64,000 nucleotides of DNA, from NCBI GenBank assembly GCA_035582835.1, contig JAYKAV010002932.1, positions 1,870,364 to 1,934,363 on the forward strand. The letters run 5' to 3'. This document shows positions 1 through 12,480 of this stretch, piece after piece (the first letter of the stretch is position 1; each line of letters starts with the position of its first letter). The position numbers were made by a program, and so were the translations under genes. Source of the DNA: Phoebastria nigripes (lineage: Eukaryota > Chordata > Aves > Procellariiformes > Diomedeidae). Below the pieces are notes generated by a model that ran no database searches, had not been told where the DNA came from, and saw only the letters and a list, made by a program, of their open reading frames with translations.

Positions 1-3000
1 CTATTGGCTCTTTATGAACAGTGACATGAAGGGAAAAGCTTGGGATTTCACAGCGTGTAGAACAAATCTGTCAGTTTTTAAATGATTGTCTCATAAAATT
101 GCAAGGTGGCACTGAGCAAAATAGGTTTATGGCAGGCGGTTGCCTCTAGAAAACGTGGCTATGAATGCTGGCACAAGTAGAACTGGCAGAAATGGTTATA
201 GTATTTTGTCTTTTTGAGACTGGAGCTGGGGTAATCAATAAATCTGTCTTTGAATTTCAGTGTGACACTTGCTATGATTCTACCTCGGAGAAATGGCTGT
301 TGGCAGTGAACGCAGTACCGTTCACAAAGCAAACGTGCCCTCTGCAGGGCGCTGGGGAGAGATGCGCCTCCTTAAAATGAGTTTGCCCAGAAGGGGCAAA
401 TCGCGTGATCTCTGGTCTCATGTAGTATGCAGTAAATAAAGGACTCCCTGAGATGTAAATTAAAGCAGAGGGAAAGCAGATACGACAGCCAGGCACACAA
501 TGCCACAGGGTTCTGCCTTCTACCCTCACCTCTCTCATTTTCTGTTTGCTGCTTTTGCTTTAGAATGTTTGCCTTTTGTTTTGAGGTTGGTTTTTTGTGT
601 CTTGGGAATAAATGAGTTTTATTGGCCTGAACTATCACGAGTAGTGAGTGCCCATAGACTGGCTTCTNAATTCTTGGTGTTTGCTTCCTAGTCTTTCAGG
701 TACTGCAATGCTCTGTGGTAAGATTTTGCTTGCCTGATCCATGGAATGTAGAATACAAAGGAAAACAATGGAATAGTAGAGAAAGAAAACACAAAAAAGT
801 GACCGCTGAGAGTTCAAATAGGAATTGGAAACAATTGATGTAATATCAAACTATAGAAAATGAAGAAAACCCAGTTTAACAAGACTTTAGTCTCCATGGG
901 TGTTGGTAAAACTAGATGCTAATAAGCATTTGAGTCTTCTGAATTAAAGTCACTATTGAGAGAAAGCCCCAAAGCTGCTTGAGTGAATTTTGACTTGGGA
1001 GTAAGTGTCAGATTAGGGAAAAGTAGAAAGTAGGTAGGAATAGAATGTCTAAAACAACACTCGGGGCGGGGGGGGGCTGATCCGAATGTATCAATTAAAT
1101 CATTGCATTGCACTTTATATGTTCATATTTGCACACATCAGATGTGCATGCTTGATATGGTGGAAGTTGCGGTTAGATCTATCTCTGGATAAATACCTCT
1201 GTGCCACAGCTCTGGCTATTNAGTTGAGTGTTATCCCACCTATCTAAAATATATTACTACTACTCTGCAGACTTGAGTGTATTAACTTACTATTTGCTCT
1301 CTGTGGTTGTTCCCATATAAGTAAAATTTGTTTCCTAAAATGTTCATAAAAAAGAATGAAGGACGATTGCTGGTACAGCCAAAGTAAATGGATTTTCTAA
1401 ATGGTGTTGCTTACTCATGCTGAAAGCTCTTGTGGCATTTAAGTGCTAACAACTGATGTAAAAAATGGCCAGTAGAAACCAATTTTGAGTGTTCAAAAAG
1501 GAAGTTTTATGAGTGCCAGAAACCTAGAGTTGAATAATCTTGATCACCATGTGTTAGCACATTTATTAACTAGTTCTTTACATATACACAGTAAAGTGCA
1601 TTCCTATTAATGTTTTTAAACCAAGTTTTGCCACTGCAATTAATTAAAGCCAGGACAGAAATACTTTCTCTGTCCTGCTGGGCTCTCTACTGACTCTTAT
1701 TTCCAGCTCAGGCTATGAAATTCACCAGTGATGCATTTTGAAATTGGTGAGTCTGCGAAGTGGCATTCCCAAACCTATTTCATACCTCCACATTTCAGTT
1801 TCGCACTGATTAAAGATTGCTTCATTATGGAAAGAAGCAGTCTGAAAGTTTACAGATACTGTGCTTGTGGGGAATGGGCTGTAGAACAGAACTTGCAGTG
1901 TGGGAAACAGGGGCTAAGAAACAAGAGAAGAGAAAGGAGTATTTACAGATAAACGGCATTAAATGGATGCAGGCTTCCGCACTGAAGCACAGAAGAGCTA
2001 CGCGGCACGTCCAGTGTTCCATCTCNGTCTGTATCGGACCTTTGTTGTTCCTTTCCTGGCTGTTGGTGCTGTGGAATAATTCTGGGACCCTTGTTTTATC
2101 TAAAAACTTTGTTCTGCAATCTTTTGTACAGTTTTCACTGAATTATAATGGGAGTTTTACTGTGTGGGAACTATAGGACCAGGTCCCAAGTTATTAATAG
2201 ATTTTTTTTTTTCTTTGTAGTACAATTTTCAGAAGATCCAAATGTACTTAGGAGCCTAAGCATCGCTAACTTTCAGTAGGTTTAATAAGACACTTAGCTA
2301 TTTTAGACAATTCTACTCTTGTTCACCATTTGAACTGGAAGTGTGTGGGCAGATCCTATCATGCCTGAGCACATTTAGATAAATTAAGCGTTTGACCGAA
2401 GTAATTAGTGATATAGTATGGGAGCATAAATTGAGCCCCAAGTTAGTCATTCTAGAGCTGCTCAGATGCTTCTGAAGATCTGAATTTGAAGACGAAATCC
2501 TAAAAGGTTCAGAAGGCAGATCTCGGGAAGCAAATCTAAGTACTATGCACAAGTAGAAATACCTACTTACAGCCCACAAAAGAAACAAATAAACCAATTT
2601 AACTAAGGGGGATCTTGGTGAAGTGATTTCCAGTGTGACACACAGGAGCCATTTGTGATGATGAAATATATGTTCCAAAACCATTTTACTAGCAGGCTTA
2701 TTTTAAACAGGAACTTGCAGGTCTTATTCTCTGAGGAGAGGTAGTCAGTGTTAGTTTACCATTTGATCTATGACTGCAATAGCAAGTCATGTGTGGATTT
2801 TTATTAATTCTCACTAATTGTCCAGCAGTTCTGGGAGCTATAGATTTCCATCCATGAAGATAATTGCCTGTGTCACAATGAAAGATGACTGCAAAAGAAG
2901 CATTTCATTCCTTAACTAGTCAATTAATATGTGATTTTTAAAATACCATAGTTTGTACATGATAGTGGTATTCCAGGAAAGAATTGCCCCTGTTTAGTTA

Positions 3001-4100
3001 CAATAGGAAAATGGTTAGAATATTCTTTAACAAAATAAGAGCTTTATAAAAAGCTCTGCAGCTTACATTCCCTTCTAAATAAAGGGATGTTCACTCAGAG
3101 AAGGTATTCGCCTAGCTGAGTTGTGAGACTGATCGTAATGTCAGCATCACTGGCATCTTTTAGCTGGCTTCACCCAACAGCTGCTGATTTGAATTGCCCA
3201 GCTGTGAAGACCCTACCTGTGTGACGCAACCCCAAGATGTAGCAAGCACCTGCCCTCCTGGAGGACTGGATTTGGTAGCCAGACATAGTATTACCACAAC
3301 TCTTCAGTAGTTTCCAGTTTATCAAAAAGGTCCTTTAGCCTCTGGTTTGTGGCTCAAGCTGGGGCACTAAGTAAATCCCTCTCGTTTTCTAAAAATGCAA
3401 GTAGCTGTTTCAGTACTGCATGCCTCCCACTCTTCTCCTGTGCTTTTGGGAGCAGCTATAACGTGGGATGCTGACTGGTTGCTAATGTCATGCTCTGTTC
3501 CTAATCCAGTTGGGACAATCATGCTGTGCTGAAGTGGAGCTGCCATTCTGGTTGTGATATCTGAAGGAATCAAAGGCTGCAGAATATTAGAGTCTCCTGA
3601 GAAGCAAAAAAAAATTTTGGACACTTGGCCATCAGATTATCTTGGGAAAAATATGCATTACAAAGGCCATGTAACAGTAGAGGTGTGTGTCGCTATCTTT
3701 GATATGTTATTGCTAATTTCATTCGACTTTTCCAAAGTAAAGGTAAGGCTAAATGCAAAAAATATATCTGCTCTCTGGTGTAGCAGCAACTCCTCCCAGT
3801 GTGGTCTTGTCTACAACACCAAACTGAGTTTATTCTAAGTTTTAAGCAGAAATGACTGAAGTACTTTCCTTAAGTCACATTCAATTGTAGAAAGAAAACC
3901 AATTTTAACAATAAAAAAATGGTTTGTCTTGGACTGCCTGTGTCTCTGGCCACCCTTCTGGGTGGTGTTGCCTTATGTGGCATTATGGATATTGGGGAGA
4001 GGATGGCAGGGTGTAGCAGACTTGTCTTCTGACNGTTATTAGGCTCAGTGGTGTAGCTCAGGTGAATGGAGCTTACTGACTTCTTGTTTGAGCATTACAG
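1..4100. other. no gene recognised; unique AT-rich sequence
   Basis: I see no repeat family and no supported gene. A G-run at 1063-1076 (G4-C-G9) is the only notable low-complexity site. Short open frames occur on both strands without splice support. A good donor at 1747 has a nearby acceptor, but every frame between them has a stop. Confidence 0.6.
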
Positions 4101-4135
4101 ATTAAACACAAGTTTCCCCCTGCAACATTGAACAG
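4101..4135 (+). other. splice-like interval, 35 bp, probably chance
   Basis: GCATTACAG precedes 4101 and a good donor (AACAG followed by gtgagtt) follows 4135. Only one frame is open (IKHKFPPATLN). The acceptor has a poor pyrimidine tract. Listed because the donor is strong; coding status is doubtful. Confidence 0.1.
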
Positions 4136-5105
4136 GTGAGTTGTGCTCTTTTTTTATAAAGACTGTTACACCAGTAGCATAAGCTGCTGGCTGTACGGCA
4201 GTACCTCCAGCCTCATGTAGGAAGGAAGCAGAAGCAGAGTCCATGAAAATATGTTGCAAAAACCAGCTTCTCTCAGATGAAAGGAACTCTGGAAGATTTT
4301 AACCTCTGTTTTTGTTTTGGCATTGATTTGATATTACTGGGATATTTTCTCATGTATGCACATGATAGGTAAATGTAATAAGTGCAGAGAATACCTGTTT
4401 GGTGAGACTGATGGTACGACTTGCCTTTCCTATGAGGCTTAGCTTACAGTTGATACAGCAATATGTTTGATCTAGTCATTCAAGTTTAACGTTTCGAAAC
4501 TTTTTTTCTTCCCATCTGAGATCCTTTCTGATGCGAGATGTAACTGTAGTGGAGAGCGTAGTTAAATATCTTTGCTTTTTTCCCCCACTCTTTGTCCCCT
4601 GTTTGCCCCTCCTCCCATTCTTGTTGAACTTGTATTTTTGCTACTGCTACAAAAATGCAATTAATCACCAAGTCTCATTTGTAGCTGCAGGGAGTAAAAA
4701 GTACATAGAAAAGCGGTCTATGAAGCGGATTTGGGCTAGTGTGATAAGGCAGCTATAGCTATAATATGACTTTCTATTTCCTGTGGAATGTCCTTTTAAG
4801 GGTTTCTAATCTTTGATTAACTGTTTGTTTTGGCTTTTTCTAGTTATAAATTTTGGTGTAAAGAATCACTGGAGCAGTTCCCCCCTGCTCCCCACACTGC
4901 AGCTGGAGATAAGAAAGACATTTCCTGCTTGTGTTAAGCTTTGTAGCTAGATTTGCTTGCAAAACACGCCTAAAAAACTTACCCCACCAATATGATTATT
5001 TAATGCGATGTGACACTTGTGCGTTTCTTTCTGCAGCTCCCAGTGTATGGCCTTACCCTTCCCCCAGATGAGCGCATTTGTAATTATAAGGGGAGNAATG
5101 ATTTT

Positions 5106-5145
5106 CTGGTTTCGTGGTTTTTGTGTGGGTTTTTTTTTTTTTTTT
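5106..5145 (-). repeat. G/T-rich stretch leading into a T16 run (A-to-A/C tail on the - strand)
   Basis: On the - strand this is a pure A run followed by C-interrupted A/C sequence, the same layout as the + strand tracts at 10186, 17614, 25599 and others. Confidence 0.8.
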
Positions 5146-5928
5146 AATGGAGTGGAAAAGATGAGCAAATCTCAGCTCAAAGTACATTTAAATCCCTGCT
5201 ATCTGGAAATCTTTCAAATTGCTCAGTACTTTTAAAATAGAGTCTCAGCTTGCTGTCAGGACATGATATAGAATAGGAGATTGCTGTCTCTAGCCCTCTG
5301 CTCTCAACTGTATTAGGCAAGTTTTCTGACTCCAGGTGTTAATCTAAAGTATAAAAGTTAATCATAGGCCTATATTGTGCCTTCTTTTTCAAACAAAGTT
5401 AAAAGTAGGCATTTTATATGTCACATTAGAGATAATTTAATTGTTTGTAATCCTGATCATAGTAGAAAAATATAGCATCCATCAGCACCTTCTTGTTTGG
5501 TTCTAACTCAAATCCTTGGTGGTCATCTCGTAATAAAAGCTATCAAGTAATTACTTCTACAAACATAGATGAACATTCTTGTATCTTGGTTAGCTCTGAT
5601 GGACAGCGCTCTGTCCAGGGACAGTCCCAACTCATGATGCAACTGGGTGACAAACCACTTTCAATTGTAGCTACCTCAAACCTGTTTAATAGGGCAAGCT
5701 GGAAGTTGGGCTTTCCCTTTGGTCATTTTGTCTCTTTCTCATAACTGACAAATATGTGTNAAGTTTTACTCTCCCGGAAGTTATTTTTAAGTTCTAATTT
5801 GAGTCAGAAAATAAAGTCTCCGATTTGTCCATGTCTGTTCTGTTTGTTATTGTGGAATGCCATTAGGACTGCATTTATCACATAATGACAGCACTAGCAG
5901 CTGTGAAGACAGGAGGCAGGTTAGACTC

Positions 5929-5958
5929 ATATATATATATATACACACACACACACAC
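5929..5958. repeat. compound microsatellite (AT)n(AC)n
   Basis: Seven AT units (5929-5942) are followed by eight AC units (5943-5958). A usual CA-type microsatellite, probably length-variable. Confidence 0.95.
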
Positions 5959-6464
5959 GAGGGATATACCCAAATGTGGTCTGCAAGCTACTTCTAAGGA
6001 ATTTGACATAAAACTTTGGCTGAGTATTTGTGGAAACTGAGATACCTCTGTAATCTTNTCTATTCATTTTGGTCCTACCTGCACTTGCTTGGGGGTTCCT
6101 TGTGGGTCCAGTCCTGTGGCCACTGGAGTAATGGAAAAATCGCCCTCAGACTAGTAGGGTCTTTAGTCACTTCTCATTGTCTTATTTGTCTGGAAGNACT
6201 TTCTTTCTCTCAACTATCAGGTATGCTCACCTACTTACCTCCGTGATTTACATCACTTATTTACCTAATTTTGTGATCCAAAAATCATTCACCCCCAAAG
6301 CTTTTCTGTGCTGACTCCAGCTATGCTGCTTCAGTGCATTCTGATAGCTGGTATTATACCTTTAGGATTAGTTTATTTTTCCTTTAAGGCTGAAGCCTGA
6401 AGCTCAGCGGGAGCTCCTAGGGTACCGATCAGTTCTTAAGAAATGCTGGTTTGCTTGCCTAATT

Positions 6465-6540
6465 GACCGAGGCCCCAGACTAAAGCCCACTGAAGGTATG
6501 AAGGGTCTACTCATTGACTTGAATGTACTCAAGAGAAGGG
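6465..6540. repeat. possible fossil of an ancient palindromic amniote repeat
   Basis: The stretch holds GAGGCCCCAGACTAAAGCCC, then ACTGAAGGTATGAAGGGTC, then CATTGACTTGAATGTACTC. It resembles a partly self-complementary interspersed repeat common in turtles and crocodilians ('taaagcccattgaagtcaatg ... cattgacttcaatgggcttt'). I cannot name the family with certainty. The copy is decayed. Confidence 0.38.
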
Positions 6541-7733
6541 GGTGATGTTTGAATGTGGTGACATGAGGGAAAACCCATTGTAGTATTTTTTCATATCTTG
6601 TATACCTTCAGCTTTTATTTCATCAGAAACATCTTTTGAAATTCGTAATAACTACTTCATGCATGCTGTATAGATAATTCAGCCTACTTTGTCTGAAATA
6701 CATGGTTTTCCCAAAATGTACAAATTGGGTACAGCTACTTGCTATTTATCCATGTCTGAGTTTTAATGATGCTGTTGATTTATTAAAATTTGCCAAACCA
6801 TATGCACTGNTGTCTCTGTGGCAACTGGCACTCTGATACGTATCATGTCTACAGTAATTTCCTAGGNAGTACTGGGAATGTTTTTGTTTGCAACTGGGCT
6901 GAAGAATTTCTGTATTCTACTCATTTTCTGCAAGTAGTGTGCTGTACTTAAGGATAGAGCTGCAGCTGTTTGTGAGTATTTTGTCAACCGAGATAAAACA
7001 TACCACTCTTCATTTCCACTTCCACCCCCATATATTTCAGAATCAATCCCTGTCTGCTAAGGATGTTTTTTATTCTCACATTATTTTAAATCTAAAAGGT
7101 TCAGCACATTTATTACTGGAGGTTGCAACTGAAGCAATACTCACNGGCTTATGGGGTGTGTACAGAATACGAGTTCTTCTGAGTACTGAAATTTTGTTTC
7201 AGCAAGAATTGCTACTTTATCAAAAAAACAAAGACAATAAGGAAAAGGTTTTGAACTTTTTGAGCAATCGATTTTTATTTTGCTATCAGCAGTTATTCTT
7301 GCTCCAATGAATGATGTTAATAATAACCCTGACAAGCTACAGAGAACACTTCTGTGCCAAAAAATCCATTCCCCCCACCTCACCTTCTCCCCTGGCCCCC
7401 AAACCCTGTTAAGAAGTACTCCTGACTCAGTTTTGCCACTTTCTGTTTCCCTTCTGATCAGAGGCACTTATTGGAGCTGTTTAAGGCTTCTGATGATTTT
7501 TGGGTCCCTGTATGTTTTTTTTTTTAAACTTGGTTTGCTATAAATTGTCTTTAGGTTTTTATAGAACGAACCATTTGATTCTGAAAATGGGATACCTTGA
7601 AAGTAGCTCAAGTGCCCAAAATAACTACTCTTTCAAGATGTTGTCCAATTCTGTATAGGTAGAGAAGTAGCATGAATCATTTTAACTCTTGGTGGTAAAT
7701 ACCTTAAATAAAACAACTCTTGAGATCCCTCAG

Positions 7734-7816
7734 TATTACTTGTGAAGGCTGTAAAGCAGATGGAGATTTCTGTCCACCAAAAGCTCAGATATGGTCAGTT
7801 GATCCAGATCACAGTG
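7734..7816 (+). CDS. weak candidate coding exon, 83 bp, gene not identified
   Basis: The interval ends at a full-consensus donor (gtaagt at 7817) and begins after CCCTCAG, although the upstream pyrimidine tract is mediocre. Two of three frames are open. One gives a cysteine-containing peptide (ITCEGCKADGDFCPPK, then IWSVDPDHS) and exits in phase 1, which would join in frame to the candidate at 11605. The other contains VKQMEISVHQKLRYG and exits in phase 0, which would be compatible with the exon at 44087. ITCEGCK also occurs in nuclear-receptor zinc fingers, but the flanking residues do not match, so I treat that as coincidence. Confidence 0.17.
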
Positions 7817-7822
7817 GTAAGT

Positions 7823-9112
7823 TTAAAAGCTCAGTTTTAAAATACCTGGCAGTCAGTTTTAGGCAGTCAAATTATCATTGAACTATTTTCTTTAATTATT
7901 AATGGTTTCTAATGAGTGACAAGTTGCGGTAAAACTGATCAGATAAGGAATTCTGATAAAACTGTCNGTCTGGCAAAATAAATCACTTATGTCAAACTGG
8001 TTGCAATTCAGTAATATTGTATGTGGAGCTTCAGTTCTGGACAATATTTAGACAGTATTGAACATGAGAAATTGAGAAGGTGTGAGATGGGAAGGCTGCC
8101 TGTCACTGGTGCTCTGTGCACTTGGGGGCATTTGAAGTAAGTTGGCAACACCTTGGGGAGTGTCTGCACTGCAGAAACTGCATTGCAGTTGTGTTGCTTT
8201 GAGGACGTTCATATATTAGCTGTATTCTCCACCTTTATGATGCTTTCAGATTACTGAAAATGCATAAGGTCTGTAGAGCACGGCACACGGTCCTGACTTT
8301 ATGAACCCCATGGTCACTACTCAATAGGTGACTATTTTGCAACTGAAATACCACCCACTTTGTTCACTCAAGTGGTGCAATGTTCACTGCTCAGAATCAG
8401 CCATTTGAAATAGAACACTGTCTTGATAGTTTCTGTGTGCATTGTTTGATTTAAGGGGAGAATTGACTGTTACAANGGGGTTGTGTTTCTTTTGGTTGGT
8501 TTCTAACCCATTCAAGATTGTTGTGGTGACTTTTTTTCTTGGTGCATCTTAAATGTATTTACTGAAAAAGTACACGAGCCCCCTTTTTCTCTGTATGCTT
8601 GATGTTTGTGGCCATGCCTGCCAGGCCCCCAAGCTGCGTTAGCCTGGCAGAGCTGCTCGCTTTCCTGAAGCTCAGTGGGTGTCTCTGACTGAAATCAGAT
8701 TCCAAAATTTATCAGCTGTTTCTGTAGAATGTAGCCCATCTCTTGTAATTTATTCTTAGCGTAGTTTTATTTTAATGTGTTTTTTAACTTTAATACAATC
8801 TTCAACTTGATCTGGAGTCACAAGCAGATTTGCAAGTAAAGTATCCCTTTGAGATTTTTTTTTTCTTTCTTAGTGTCACTGTTCTTCATTGCATTTCATT
8901 GCATGAAAATATTCAGTCTGTTAAGATTCTAGTATTTGCAGCACTTTGTAGAGTTCTTTGAGATGTCCAACTATGAGGCTTTTTGTCAGCTTCGTGTGAA
9001 GAAAAATAGCTTCACAAGCTTCTTCTGAAGCAAAACCACGTGTAGTAGGCACCCTGGTCTTAATTTATGAAGGCAGCAAGCCTATTGCAGTGCATGTTCC
9101 ATAAAGACATTT
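7823..9112. other. no gene recognised
   Basis: Unique sequence. A short stretch near 8158-8200 (GTGTCTGCACTGCAGAAACTG) resembles the end of some old DNA transposons but is too short to call. Confidence 0.5.
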
Positions 9113-9130
9113 AAAAAAAAAAAAAAAAAA
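9113..9130 (+). repeat. A18 run
   Basis: Plain poly(A) without an A/C extension. No retroposon body or target-site duplication recognised. Confidence 0.9.
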
Positions 9131-9179
9131 TCTTTGAGCAAGTTCATCATAAAGTGGATGCTCAAGGAAAAAATAGGAT

Positions 9180-9320
9180 AAAGCATTATTCCTGTTCTAC
9201 AAATGGAAACTGAAATGGGTGAACTTACTTAACTAACTCTGTGTTGGGAATTGATGGCAGAATTAGTAACTAATTACAGACTTCAAGTACCAGAGAACCA
9301 CTTCAACCACAAGATCCTTC
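9180..9320 (-). mobile_element. possible MIR-like SINE fossil
   Basis: GTTCTACAAATGGAAACTGA followed by AATGGGTGAACTTACTTAAC and a 'gatggcagaatta' block parallels the same antisense MIR order seen at 12352, but with more mismatches. Short and old. It could be partly chance. Confidence 0.42.
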
Positions 9321-10185
9321 TTTCTCACCACCTTCTTTATTTGAACGTTTTCAGGTGTATTTGCAAGAAATAAAATAGAAGTTTCTGTTGAAACTACTAA
9401 AACTATGTCATTAATTTTGTGGTTTGGTGTACATGTGAATGCATTGGTAGTTTACAACTCTTGAGTATGTCACAAATTTACAGTGACAGCTTTAATTACA
9501 ACAAACTGAAACTGCAAAATCCTATATCACTTTTTTTCTGCAGTGAAGAGACTGCAGCCCATAGATTTTATAATTTCCTACATTTGATTGTCTATTGGCA
9601 GTTATACTTTTGATATACAGTACTCTATGTGAACAAAGTGATGCTTATGTCTAGTTATGTGTAGTAATATTACATTTTCTTAAAAAAAAAACAATCCTGT
9701 TATTAAAATGATAAGTAATTGCATTTGTCATTCATGTCACTTTCTCACTTCATATTTAGTAATCACTTTTTTTATTGGGAAATAATTTACCAATCAGAAT
9801 ACTGAAAGTTTTTTTAGAAATGTGGTTTGGACAAAAGTTTTGCCTGTCCTTTTAACTGCAGATACACTCACTGGTTTTCTAAAATGATTCATATTTTTCA
9901 ACTATAATCTGGTGAAGCTTGTTTACCACTGTTTTCATAGATAGCCTGACATATAATAGGTGTAATACAGTATAAATATTTTTTATTTAGGTCTGAAGCT
10001 GTTTTTTCATAGTTCATGTGATGTTTTAATGATAGGACTCTTAAACAGATAAATATACTTGGCCCTAAAATATGCAGAAGCAAAAAAAAGTGAAAACAGA
10101 TAAAAATATGAATAGTTCTACTAGATTTACTGCATTTTTTTTTAGCCTACAGATTTCAGCTCCATTAATAAAACATCACTGCATT

Positions 10186-10252
10186 AAAAAAAAAAAAAAA
10201 AAAAAAAANCAAACAAAAAAAACCCCACCAAAACAAAAAAACCCACACACAA
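10186..10252 (+). repeat. poly(A) run grading into A/C-rich sequence
   Basis: 23 A bases and an N are followed by A/C-only sequence with CCCC and CCAAAA units. No source element is recognised upstream. Confidence 0.9.
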
Positions 10253-11195
10253 CTAGCTCAGCTGTAAGAAGCTTATTTCAGGAAAGCTTGTCTTCTAGGT
10301 TATAAGGTTTCATGTCTAAACTGTAGCAAGCTGTTAGAAGTACAGTTCACTGGTGTAAGGGCAATCTCTATCCTCATGGATGTTATATGCATAGCAAGTA
10401 GAGAAAAGGCACTTTAGGATCAACTCTGCGATCATTTAATTTCCAGCAGTTGTGCAAAAAATTCTGAGTGTATATTTTATGCAAAAGAGAAGTGTTTGGG
10501 CATAATCCTTATCCTGTAGGAATTAATTTTATGGCATTTTGTGTAGGCAAGATTCGCCTTCCTGATCACCAGAACAGGTATTTTCTGAGGCTATTATATG
10601 TGATTCTCTTCTTAGGTCTCATTTTCTCCTTATTGGCTTTATATATTGTCTTATTTAGGTAGAAGGGGAAAACCATACTATGGACTTTTTTTTAATATAA
10701 TATTTTTACTTACTGGCATGCAAGGGGTTTTGTTTGTAAACGAGTTGTTGAAGGTAATTCAGGGGTTGCTGGAAGAAGGAAAGGTGAAAATTGAACTCTG
10801 TCTGAAATAGTTCTGAGTTTTAGCACTGGTGTGAAAATCTTTCATTCAGTGAATTAGCATTGTGTGCTGGTTAAGTGTTGATCTGGAAGAGAAATGGACA
10901 GGCCAGAAAAGAAGCTATACTATCTCGTACCTTACAGCATCACCAGTAGAAGACTTTTGCCTCATCACACTTTTAAGGGAATCCGACTGAGATTTTCAGC
11001 TGTTCTGTGTTTAATTCTGTTGTACAGTGTATATGGTTCAAAGCTTCAAAAGGAATGTGCTATAGATATGAAATTTTATAATTTCTTTTTACATGTTAGT
11101 TTTTAAAATGAACATGTCTATCTCAGCATTTCAAAGCAGTTTTGAAATTTCCAGCAAGTTCCTGAAGCCATTCAAGTGATGTAAGACTCTAATTT

Positions 11196-11234
11196 GTTTG
11201 GGTGTTTTGGGTTTGGGTTTTTTTTTGGGGGGGG
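11196..11234 (-). repeat. G/T-rich tract with a T9 run and a G8 run
   Basis: TTTGGGTGTTTTGGGTTTGGG precedes a T run and then eight G bases. On the - strand it has the A-then-A/C layout, with an extra C run in front. Confidence 0.8.
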
Positions 11235-11604
11235 ATGTCAAGAACAGTGTAGTCCACGCCTTTGTTTTCATTGATCTTTGCAGGGAAGTTCCATAAATGC
11301 AGTAAATGGGTGATGATCAGAAGCATGTAGAAAGGGAATATACATGGATCTGTAATGGAGGCCATCTCTAATAAAGTGTACTTTGCAAGATGAGCTTTAG
11401 CTAATCAGTCAAGCTGTAAAAGTCAACAAAAAATCCCCATCAAACCTGGAAAAAAAGTGCCTTTATCTGAGCAGATCCTTCTGTGATTTGGGACTGGAAA
11501 AGTTAAAGTTTAGGAAGACATAATATTTGTTTTATTTAATGTTGTTTCCAATGTGCACATCTGACTTTAAATTAAACACAGCACATATTTTANTTTTGCA
11601 TTAG

Positions 11605-11703
11605 AAATTGTAAAGCCCTTTGAGTTTGAAGATCCCTCTATTGTAACATTCCAAACGTTAAACAGGTGTGGTCAGATAATTCAAAAGATTCTGTCAGAGA
11701 CAG
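11605..11703 (+). CDS. weak candidate coding exon, 99 bp, gene not identified
   Basis: A fair acceptor (T-rich, ending GCATTAG) and a good donor (ACAG followed by gtatgt) enclose 99 bp. One frame is open with 32 full codons, containing EDPSIVTFQTLN and later CGQIIQKILSET. It starts with two bases of a split codon and ends with one base, so it is a phase 1-1 exon. Its entry phase matches the exit phase of one reading of the candidate at 7734-7816. The peptide is well mixed in composition but I do not recognise it. Similar structures arise by chance, so this is a prompt for an RNA or homology check only. Confidence 0.18.
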
Positions 11704-12351
11704 GTATGTCAGAGCTTGTTTGGCAAAATTCAGGGAGATGGTATATTGGGAGTTGCTAACAGGTTTTGGTGGGGAGAAGTTGCCACTCTTGACTGTGCTG
11801 AAAACATTATTGCAACCTGTCTTTTGGTTTTGTGCTTTAACCCTTGCCTTCAGACAAAGCTATGGAAGGAAGAAACAAGTAAAATGAATATGGAAAGAGA
11901 TAGGTATGACTACAAATTTTGCATGGAGATGCAGATTGAGTTGTATTTGGGCTGAGTCAGATTGTCTATCTGTACAATCTAGTGTACTTGTAAATCTACT
12001 AGAAGAGATTGTAGCTATTTACAAAATGACAACAAAGAGGGCTGCTACTATGCTCTATATTAAAATCTTATAGCAGGGTCATTTTATGGCCTAATGTTGT
12101 TTTTGGCTCTGACTTTTTTATTTTTTTTTACTTTTTAAAGCTTTTTCTTGATATTTGGCAGCTGCAGTGGCCAAGTACTGTCTGCAATGTTACAGACATC
12201 CAACAGAAATCTATTGGGTTATCTGTAGTGGCAATATAATATAATGTGACCTTGTGAACTCTTTTCAGTAGCAGGTCTCAAAGCACATTAACACACACCC
12301 AGACACCCCTATCCCTTTCCGCCCCTAAATAAACAAACCNGGTCTCTATCA

Positions 12352-12480
12352 TGAACCCTATTTTACAGATGGAGAAACTGAAATGAGTTGCTCCAGTGTC
12401 ACCTAGGAGCACCAATCACAGAGCTAGGAAGAGAACTTTTTTCATTTTGAGTGCCTGCGCAGAGTGCTTACTACTGTTGC
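12352..12480 (-). mobile_element. MIR-like SINE fossil
   Basis: The + strand reads CTATTTTACAGATGGAGAAA followed by CTGAAATGAGTTGCTCCAGTG, then TCACCTAGGAGC, CAGAGCTAGGAAGAGAAC and a terminal GCAGAGTGCTTACTACTGTTG. This is the antisense of the MIR core and tail region (TTTTACAGATGAGGAAACTG, then a 'cccaaggtcacacag' block, then a 'gagccaggaatagaaccc' block), so the element lies on the - strand. MIR-type SINEs are ancient in amniotes and their bird copies are heavily diverged. It is the best of the three in this window. Confidence 0.65.

Larger units (their letters stand above)
4136..6464. other. no gene recognised
   Basis: Unique sequence apart from the G/T-T tract at 5106 and the microsatellite at 5929. 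Pyrimidine-rich around 4560-4620. Confidence 0.6.

Noticed and set aside
1703..1746. Acceptor-donor pair ending at GAAATTG/gtgagtct
   Set aside because: All three frames between the usable acceptors and the donor contain a stop.
4979..5040. - strand interval ending at a good donor (GGTGGG/gtaagtt)
   Set aside because: The only acceptor in range lacks a pyrimidine tract.
7744..7760. Peptide ITCEGCK, as in nuclear-receptor DNA-binding domains
   Set aside because: The residues before and after do not fit a zinc finger (no HYGV before, no GFFRR after), so the seven-residue match is taken as coincidence.
8158..8205. GTGTCTGCACTGCAGAAACTG-like DNA transposon end
   Set aside because: Too short and no partner terminus; left uncalled.
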